Source: Zanthoxylum bungeanum
Lineage: Eukaryota > Streptophyta > Magnoliopsida > Sapindales > Rutaceae
Assembly: GCA_019454045.1 (NCBI GenBank)
Contig: SKCR01031854.1
Span: 124,001-188,000 of the forward strand
DNA: 64,000 nucleotides
Direction: 5' to 3'
The notes below the pieces were generated by a model. That model was given only the letters and a program-made list of their open reading frames with translations, was not told the origin of the DNA and did not search any database. The translations under genes were made by a program, and so were the position numbers. Position 1 is the first letter of the stretch. Each line of letters opens with the position of its first letter. This document shows, one piece after another, positions 56,876-64,000 of this stretch.

Positions 56876-57870
56876 TGCATCTGCTTAATGAATTTGAGAT
56901 TGATTTCTCCGTCATTTTCCCTCTTCATGTAATTGTAGGGTACAAAAAAACAAGATGTCGGAAATGAAATTACCTAAAGCAAGAGTTAAATTGCCTAAAT
57001 TTTGTCCATTTCTAAATGTGAAAAACAATAAGAGCCACTAATTAATTAGTTTTAACTAAGAAACTATTAATCCATACCATAATGTAGGTGGAAATCTATT
57101 CATTTGCTTGCTATAAAGCTAAAAGAACAATCTCTAACACAAAAAGCAAAAGCCTATTAATAGTTTCTTTGCTATGCATTACGTTAGTTGGTCCCCACTT
57201 GATTAAGAATTCCACTTTACCACTTACACATAAAGTATGTGAATTCAAACCGGTTTTCAGCTTTTCCACTAAAGCCTGTTTGGGGCTTTGGGCATTTCAG
57301 AACTCGGGTCGGGTAAGCACTTTTGGGTTGGAGAATCTCGTTTTTTGTTTTTTTTTTCAAAAACAGAATAAGTGGGTCCTGGCAGTCCTGCTGGCTGCTA
57401 CTGCTTCTGCTTGATGACACAATCACTTGCATAAAATAAAGAAAAAAAAAAGTGTTTTTGTCCGACTCACTATGACGTGGAAGGAGAACTCAAATTCTTC
57501 CAATCATTGATGACTTTGACAACACTCACTCTGCTAATGAATTTGGATTCGATGAGTTTATATATAGTTTTAGAGGCAATTAGTGATAAATGAATAAAAA
57601 TGTTTGATGATCTTGAATTAAATATAAACTTGCAGATGAATTTCATAGCAACTAGAGGGTCAAGTTAGTTAATTTAAATTTCATGAACGGTTAAGAATTA
57701 ATTTGGCGGGAAGTAACTGTTTTAAGTGTGAACCAAGTAAGTGTAAGGTTAGTGGGCCACTTAAATGGAATTTTGGGGACGCTTCAGACAAAGCAATCTC
57801 TTAAAATCTTTCGGTTTATTTGTTTTTTTTGTTTTTGGGGGGGCTTTTTGGACTGTTGGCTTCCCCAAAT
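56876..57870. promoter_or_regulatory. Upstream region of the NAC gene
   Basis: No separate gene is supported. TGACGTGG at 57473-57480 is a bZIP-type site about 400 bp upstream of the TATA box. An ORF at 57088-57414 has no recognised domain. Confidence 0.4.
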
Positions 57871-57872
57871 CC

Positions 57873-57882
57873 TATATATAAA
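57873..57882 (+). promoter_or_regulatory. TATA box, probable promoter of the NAC gene
   Basis: TATATATAAA is followed about 30 bp later by a CT-rich stretch (57898-57930), as in many plant 5' UTRs, giving a leader of about 610 nt. A second TATATATAG at 58490 is only about 25 bp from the ATG and too close to be the main one. Confidence 0.5.
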
Positions 57883-58516
57883 CACATTGTATACAACTCT
57901 CTTTTTACTCTACCCAACTTCTCTCATATCTTCTCCAAACTAGTCCTCTTGTCCAGTCAATCGCTCTTTTTCAGCCAAATATTTCAAGCTTCAATAGTTG
58001 AAAATTTCAATTTTGAATGATTTTAGCTACCGGGTATAGTAAAATATTCCAATTTTGGAAGTTTTAACGAGTGAACCTTTTAGTTTGTTTTGGCATCTGG
58101 GTATTGCTTACATTTTAGTTTTTTTTTTTTTTTTTTTTTTTTTTTCCTATTTTAAACTTTTTTCTGGGATTAAACTTTTTTTGGGGCTGGTGAGGGTGAA
58201 CTTTTTGAACATAAGAACAATTTCATTCCTTTTAACAACAATGATTTTGATGTTAAACGGGTGCATTCTGTGGAGGTTGCACTCGATTCTTCAGAACAAA
58301 TCAACTGTTGTTAAAGGCTTCTATTTTTGGATTTTCCAGATCTTTAATAGATACAGTTTAGGCACTTAGCCCATTTCACTTTCACAACTCTGCTCCTGCT
58401 CTGTTTCTTCTATTATCACCTATCCTCTGTTCTGTTTTTCTTTTTTTCTTTTTTTTTTTGTTATTCTTTCATTTCTGCCTTTTTACTTTCTATATATAGA
58501 ATTGTAGAGGGGAAAA

Positions 58517-60280
58517 ATGGGAGGGGCATCACTGCCACCTGGTTTTCGATTCCATCCAACTGATGAAGAATTGGTGGGATATTACCTGAAAAGAAAAGTA
58601 GAGGGTCTTGAAATTGAGCTTGAAGTGATTCCTGTCATAGACTTGTACAAATATGATCCTTGGGAGTTGCCAGGTACTAATTATACTTTATTTTTGGTAT
58701 GTTTTACTTGAATTCCTGTGAATTAGCTGCAATTTTTTTAGTGATGGCCTATGCCAAATTAGTCTATATTATGCATGTAATTTGTGATCAAAGAAAGTTC
58801 AAAGCCAATGTGAACATGGAAATGTTTGTAGCTTTGGAAATCACTTTTTTGTTGTTTTGTATATTTGATTCTGGTTCTTCTTTATGGACTCACCAATTAC
58901 AAGAATTCTTTATTCACATGGGGTCTTAACTTTTTCATTCTAAAAGCCAATTTTAGTGGATTTTGTTTATACAATTCAATTTTCATGAACAATCATAAGA
59001 AAGAAAGCAATACCTTACAGGAAGAGTTAATATCTCCATTAACTAAACCCTTTCTTACCCTGCCTTTGGACTCGTATTTTGTTCGTACACAATCAACGGA
59101 GGCCCCCCCGACATATGTTGCAACGTCTTCAATAGCATGCTCTTACTTCGTCTTTCCTTTAATAACTTATCAAATTTGGTGCTTTTGCAGAGAAATCATT
59201 CCTTCCAAAACGAGATATGGAATGGTTCTTCTTCTGTCCTAGGGACCGAAAGCACCCAAATGGCTCAAGAACAAATAGAGCCACCAAAGCTGGCTACTGG
59301 AAAGCCACTGGAAAAGATAGAAACGTAATTTGTCAATCTACTTCTGCAACTGGGTGCCGTAAGACCCTAGTTTTCTACTCTGGACGTGCACCTTTAGGGG
59401 ATCGAACAGATTGGATAATGCATGAGTATCGACTTTGTGATGACATTTCACATGGATCACCAAATTTTCAGGTAAATTCAATAAGATCATATGACGTATA
59501 TTCTAGAGAGCTTATATCCTTCTTTTATGTAGTGTAAGAAACTGAGATGTGCTCGGTTACTCTCACTCTATGTAGGGAGCTTTTGCTTTATGCCGTGTTG
59601 TCAAGAAGAATGAGCATGCGAAGACAAATCATTCTTCATATGGAGAACCGAAAGCAAAGAGGGTTGGAAGTAGTTCAAGCATTGTGGATTTGACCTCAAC
59701 GAAAGCTTGTAATGAGCCCTTGAGCATCTCCAGTGACATTTCTTCTCAAGCAAGTTACCTGTACAATGAGAGTCGCTATTCAAGCCCAATCACTTCTCCT
59801 TATCCTTATGAAGTCTCAACAATACCTGAGAATGAGCCTGCTCCAATGGAAACCATTCCAGCAAATCTGTGGGTCTCTCCTGATCTAATTCTTGATACTT
59901 CAAAGGTAAAACATTTGGAATTTGAAAAAGGGACTTCCAATGACTAAATTACATATACTTTTGTGATTTCTTATTGATTTCCCATTGACTTGTTGCAGGA
60001 CTATCCACAGGCCCAGAAAGCTGTATCTGAGGACATTCCCAAATATGAGTTTCAAAACTCAATGGCTCCAGGGCAGCCATTCGAGCATACAGAATTCTTG
60101 CCTAGTTCATCCTACTCTAATTTTAATGGAGAAATTGAACTTGCTGATGATCTCAGTCGAATTGGCAGCATGTCACCATACTATTTACATGCAAACTACA
60201 CAGGTTTCTATGGGAATGAAGATATGTCCTATGAAGGTTATGACCAAAGCAATTCACTGGATTATTCAAGTCTCTTTTGA
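58517..60280 (+). CDS. NAC-domain transcription factor (NAC071/NAC096-like)
   Basis: Four exons: 58517-58673, 59191-59471, 59576-59905 and 59999-60280, all with GT/AG introns and joining in frame to 349 codons plus TGA. The N-terminus has [20 protein letters not shown] (NAC subdomain A), [12 protein letters not shown] (B), [20 protein letters not shown] and [10 protein letters not shown] (C, DNA binding), [14 protein letters not shown] and MHEYRL (D), then [11 protein letters not shown] (E). The C-terminal half is rich in Ser, Pro, Tyr and acidic residues, as is usual for the activation region. The first intron falls after the WELP codons, the normal position in NAC genes. NAC proteins dimerise and bind CACG-containing promoters in the nucleus. 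The subfamily is inferred from the [20 protein letters not shown] stretch. No defect is seen, and this is the only complete host gene in the window. Confidence 0.93.
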
Positions 60281-62036
60281 AAAGAGGAGAGAAGATCACT
60301 GTAGCTCTTCCTTTTCCCAATTCAGGGACTTCAAACTCCAATAGGCAGGCAAGCAAGTGGGGATTGGCGTTTGTGGGAGTATAATGGTCTCTGGCTATGA
60401 TCTAAGTGTCTGTCGTTAAGTTTGATTAACTAGTGTACCTTGTTATCATCAATGAATCTCCAAGACAACATGTTTTAGTTGTTGGATCTTGGAGCTGAAA
60501 ATAACGAGTAAATCTCCTTGTTACATGTTAAGATCAGAGTACTGGTTTGGCTGTGAGTTCTAGTTCTGGTTCAGGTTCATATAGAAGTTGTGTTTATAGT
60601 CGTCTTGGTCTATTTTCGTGTTTTGTACAAGGTTTTCCAGGTGATCACTTTTATCAATTTCACCTGGTTTTGGATTAATCCTGATTTGCACTCTCTGTGG
60701 TAATGTGAAATAAGCTTTTACTACTTGAAATCTTCATTCTTTCTAATGTCAGTAGCACAATATTTTAAAATGCAATGACATTAGAAAAACTTCAGGAATT
60801 AGCATTTGACACTGAATGTGGCTCTGGAAAGATTCAATAAAATGTTTTGAACATCTCTGCAAAATTTATGCAATTATTCAGAGATCAAAGCTTATCTGTA
60901 ATGTAAGTACATTGTAGAGTTGCTTTCATCAGAACTTTTTGAGTTAATTATCAGACATTTTATACAAATTGAATGGAAAAGTTTAATCTCTCTGAATATA
61001 ATCTTAATCAATTCTTAACTGCAAAGATTTTCATTAGAAACTCCCACTTCCATATCAAGTTCCACAAGCAATCAAAAAATTAAAGCAATTTCTGAAAAGA
61101 GCAAGTAAACCTTTCCTTGCTTGGCATGTAAAAGGATCATTCAAAAGTACTTCCAAAGACTTAAAAACACTACTTTTCCTTTTACCTTTTTCTTCCAAGT
61201 GCTTCCAAAACCAAAACTCATCTCAAATTCTCAATAGTTAAGTATATGAGAAGAACTTAACTCAACCAATGAGTCAAGAAAGGAATTGATGTAGCTTTTG
61301 CATTAAATTTAGTGGTGAATATGAAGAGGCAACCAAAAAGAGTCTATTTTCATGTGCCCAAGTTAACAATTTGTTTCCCCACACATTCTTCACTTGGGTA
61401 AGAATCTTGGGGAAAAAAAAAGGGTACACTAATGTGACTTTTAAGAGTGCTTTCCTAAAAGGCAAATCATCTATAAGCACTTTTCATGCAACACCAAACA
61501 GATTGATATTCTTGTAAAATTTTGATGCTCACACCACCCACAACACCTCTTCTTTAAGCTTTTGTAGGCTCCTCCCCACCAAATATATTAATGATTTGGT
61601 TGTTTCCAAAAATCACTTTCAACAATATGCTCCACTTGTTTAGATAGATTGAGAAAGATGTGAAGACAAATTGTGCTAATCAAAATATGTGCATTATTGA
61701 ATTAAGTGGCCCCTCTTCATCATTCACTTTCAAATGTGAAAAGTTATCAAATGCCTTAGAAACTTGAAGTATGTCTCAAATGGTTGTTTTTAGATGGTGT
61801 TTTTCAGTAAAAGTTTTTCTATAAAAGTATTCAAAACAGTTTGAGGCCTATATATGTTTTAAAAAAATTAATAATAAAAAAAAACATATACACGCTGAAA
61901 TCCATAATGTAAAACATTGTATTATAAAGAAAATAAATATAGATATTCACATAAAGAAATATATTGATGGTGATTTTTAGACCCGATAAATTTTGAAATA
62001 TGAAAAATGGTATAAAAGGATTTTCACTTACCAAGC
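60281..62036. other. NAC 3' UTR and intergenic sequence
   Basis: An AATAAA signal lies at 60836-60841, about 560 bp past the stop, and may be the polyadenylation signal. Words such as AAGTGCTTCCAAA and AAAAGTACTTCCAAAG (61140-61220) and CACTTTTCATGC (61480) suggest a small MITE-like repeat. No other gene is seen. Confidence 0.45.
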
Positions 62037-62905
62037 TGAGGGGCTCTAGGTCCTTTTGAGGGTGAGAAGCCGGGCATAAGGGTCTGAGCCCGAGGCGTAG
62101 AGGTCCCCGACCTGGTGATAAATATCAGACTCGGTAGTATTTACACATGTGAAGACCAACCCGATCTGATAATAAGCCTTTGAACGCTTGTCAAGAATGT
62201 TCAGGAATTACAAAGAGAAAGTGGGGGAAGTGAGGAAATTTCTCTCGACCCGGCCTGATAAAGGAGAAAGAAAGAGGATTCGGCAACAATCACCTCGGCA
62301 TGCCGACCAGTGACTTAGGTCGGGGTTGCCATATCTTGTGCTTATGCCTGGATGACGTAAGCCCTACATGAGAGTTTGAGCCTCTAGAAGGCTGATGCGA
62401 TGGGAGCAGGGCAGAGGATTATCTCCTGGCACACAGAACATCGTGAGAGTGGTTGAATTGCAGGCTGTCACGTGGGCAGAACGTGTAACAGTAGTAGAGT
62501 GGCAGAGTTGCAAGCTGGCAGAACATGTAATAGTGGGCAATAATGACAAGAGGACATGGCTGACGTCACGAGTTGGCATAACAGTAAATTTATGAGTGTA
62601 ACAGAAGATTCAGAGGTCTATATAAAGGGGTCGAGGATTCAGCTTCAGTGGTGGGTTCCTTAAGGTTTCCTTATTAGCATTTTTTATTTTCACAATTTGT
62701 AAAAGAGAGAAAAGCTTAGTGATAGAAAGATAAAAAAGCAGGTCGGTTTCACCCAAGCTGGTAATAAAATTTTCTTTCTTTAGTCCCGTGGACGTAAGTT
62801 GGAGCCACTCTCCACTGAGCCACGTTAACCATTTGTTTCTCTATGTGATTTCTTATCTGCTTACCAAGTTTGCCTTTGATTTCCCATCTAACCAAACAAA
62901 TTCAC
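62037..62905 (+). repeat. LTR-like remnant with TATA box
   Basis: CTATATAAAGGGG near 62619 and the following CCGTGGACGTAAG near 62786, then CCACTCTCCACTGAGCCACG, look like the R/U5 part of a plant LTR. The stretch also carries GACGTCA and CACGTGG sites upstream of the TATA box. No ends or target duplication could be fixed. Confidence 0.4.
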
Positions 62906-62939
62906 TGTTTGAGGGAGGTTTGTTTGAGGAGTTGACAAG

Positions 62940-63926
62940 GTTGTTAGAGGCGCTGTAAGGCGTGCCTCAATGCGAGGGGCCCACAAGGCGACAGTGTGTG
63001 CGCATCAACAGACGTGAGGCGATGCGACTCCAGTGAGTCGTTTTGATGCGTGATGAAAAGCATGATGCGCAGTGAGGCGAGAAGCGCAAAGAGGCGTGCG
63101 CATCGTGGAACCAAAATTGGTATTTAAAGAAATTTGTTGAAACCTTAAATTGCTACATGCTACATGCGACCTGCCTTCCTCTGTGAGGAGTTTCTGCCTC
63201 CAGCTACTACCGCCGACGATGACTCCACCAACGACGACTCCACCACCGGCGACCACTCCAAGGTATGTATCTTAAGATCAATCTTTCTTTTTTCTTCATC
63301 TATCTTCTGAAATTTCTTTTTTTTTTCTTTCTTCTATTCTCTTCTATGATGCGCATCTTCATCTTTCTTCTATCTTCTTTTTTTCACTTTTCTTCTTCTT
63401 TCTTAATCTTACCATCATCGTTGATACTTATAGCATGACTGTTCTCTATTTTTTTTTTACCGAAATGAAATTAGAATTACATTTGGTTTCTGTTTGCTTT
63501 TTCCGAAATGAAATTTGGAATTCTGACTATTCTAATTTAGAGATTTGACATCCTCGATGCCTAAATTTTAGAATTCTGATTTGGACATTTGTTATTGATT
63601 TTGTTGTAAAACTAAACATGTAAATGTGTAATACTTGATTGAATATTTATTTTTTGGACAGAATGGAATCTGGAGGCTCATGCAAAAGTAGAAAAACCGA
63701 TCCCGCTTGGAATATACGCAGATGATTGATCATTCAAATAGGAACAATTTAAAGTGTAATTTTTATGAAAAATTGGTGAAATGATGGGTCAATAAGATGA
63801 AACAACATCTTGCTGGAGGCTATAGAAATGTGACCAAATGTGGTAGATGTCATCCTCATGTTAGTGAGGAGATTAGAGATTATTTTCTGAAAAGATCTCA
63901 GGATAAAGAAGAAAGTAATATGATTT
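62940..63926 (+). pseudogene. hAT transposase gene, 5' part (BED zinc finger), truncated by LTR Y
   Basis: A GC-rich region with repeated GAGGCG and GCGCAT words (62945-63110) looks like hAT subterminal sequence. A leader exon ends at CCAAG|GTATGT (63262/63263) and an acceptor TTGGACAG at 63661 precedes ATG 63663. The reading gives MESGGSCKSRKTDPAWN, then with two stops or shifts CNFYEKLV and KMKQHLAGGYRNVTKCGRCH, the BED-type zinc finger (C..C...H....C) used by hAT transposases to bind DNA. The frame is cut at 63927 by the start of a Y LTR. The catalytic RNase H-like domain is not in the window. Confidence 0.75.
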
Positions 63927-64000
63927 TGTTGGGGTTGGTGCTCAGAGCGCCAATCCGGACCGTATTTATATCTGATTCATGAATACGAACATCCTCTTAT
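63927..64000 (+). mobile_element. Start of another LTR of family Y, continuing beyond the window
   Basis: TGTTGGGGTTGGTGCTCAGA is identical to 29404-29423, and the rest agrees apart from about six changes. It has inserted in the hAT transposase gene. Confidence 0.85.

Noticed and set aside
57088..57414. ORF of 108 codons upstream of NAC
   Set aside because: No recognisable domain, T-run and low-complexity content, and overlaps another ORF on the opposite strand.
62028..62868. TTACCAAG direct repeat as an 8-bp hAT duplication around 62036-62860
   Set aside because: The enclosed sequence has no inverted ends and looks like an LTR; the match is probably chance.

Overview
The window looks like a repeat-rich intergenic stretch of a eudicot nuclear genome. 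It is AT-rich, has intron-containing genes with plant-type splice sites, and carries plant lineages of Ty1/copia and Ty3/gypsy LTR retrotransposons. The only host gene I can read intact is a four-exon NAC-domain transcription factor on the + strand (58517-60280). A second host gene, a CYP88A-like (ent-kaurenoic acid oxidase-like) cytochrome P450, survives only as a 3' pseudogene fragment (44808-48278) with a solo LTR inside an exon. The species cannot be named from sequence alone.

Region 1-20629 is a nested stack. A fragment of an LTR family here called Y (1-1342, minus) was hit by element B (minus, 1343-20629). B is a pol-less, Tat-like Ty3/gypsy element with a tRNA-Lys-type primer binding site, a short gag remnant, two tandem-repeat arrays near its 3' LTR, and an antisense ORF with its own promoter-like sequence. 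B was then hit by element A (plus, 5032-19588, target duplication AGCAT), an Athila-like element with gag, protease, RT, RNase H and integrase. A's 5' LTR was later hit by a related element now reduced to a solo LTR (5985-8106, target duplication ATTGG). Between A's integrase and its 3' LTR, where Athila elements usually keep an env-like ORF, lie an unrecognised ORF with a Cys cluster and an intronless LOG-like (cytokinin riboside monophosphate phosphoribohydrolase) coding sequence. This apparent capture of a hormone-biosynthesis gene is the most interesting item in the window.

Region 20630-37514: element D (minus) has LTRs of about 2.6 kb, a PBS and a polypurine tract, but only GC-rich tandem arrays and non-coding leader inside. 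It is truncated at both outer ends. Next comes X, the 5' part of a minus-strand copia element (5' LTR 33833-35768, PBS, leader, gag broken at about 28.4 kb). X's leader holds a plus-strand solo Y LTR (29404-32024, target duplication TATAT). X itself sits in a decayed copia integrase fragment (35769-37150).

Region 37515-53465: element C (plus, 37515-42957) is a young relative of B, also without pol, with a LINE fragment and a B-like tandem array. It is followed by an Athila-like LTR fragment, the P450 pseudogene with its solo LTR (44879-47424, target duplication GTTAA), a minus-strand copia RT/RNase H fragment with its 3' LTR, a CACTA-like remnant, and another Athila-like solo LTR (51915-53465).

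Region 53466-64000 is the most gene-like part: LTR and SINE remnants, a hAT-like MITE with an 8-bp target duplication, the NAC gene with a plausible TATA box, an LTR-like remnant, and the start of a hAT transposase gene (BED zinc finger) interrupted by another Y LTR that runs off the window. Most transposon reading frames carry single-base indels. Because the two LTRs of A also differ mostly by single-base indels, some of these may be assembly errors rather than decay.
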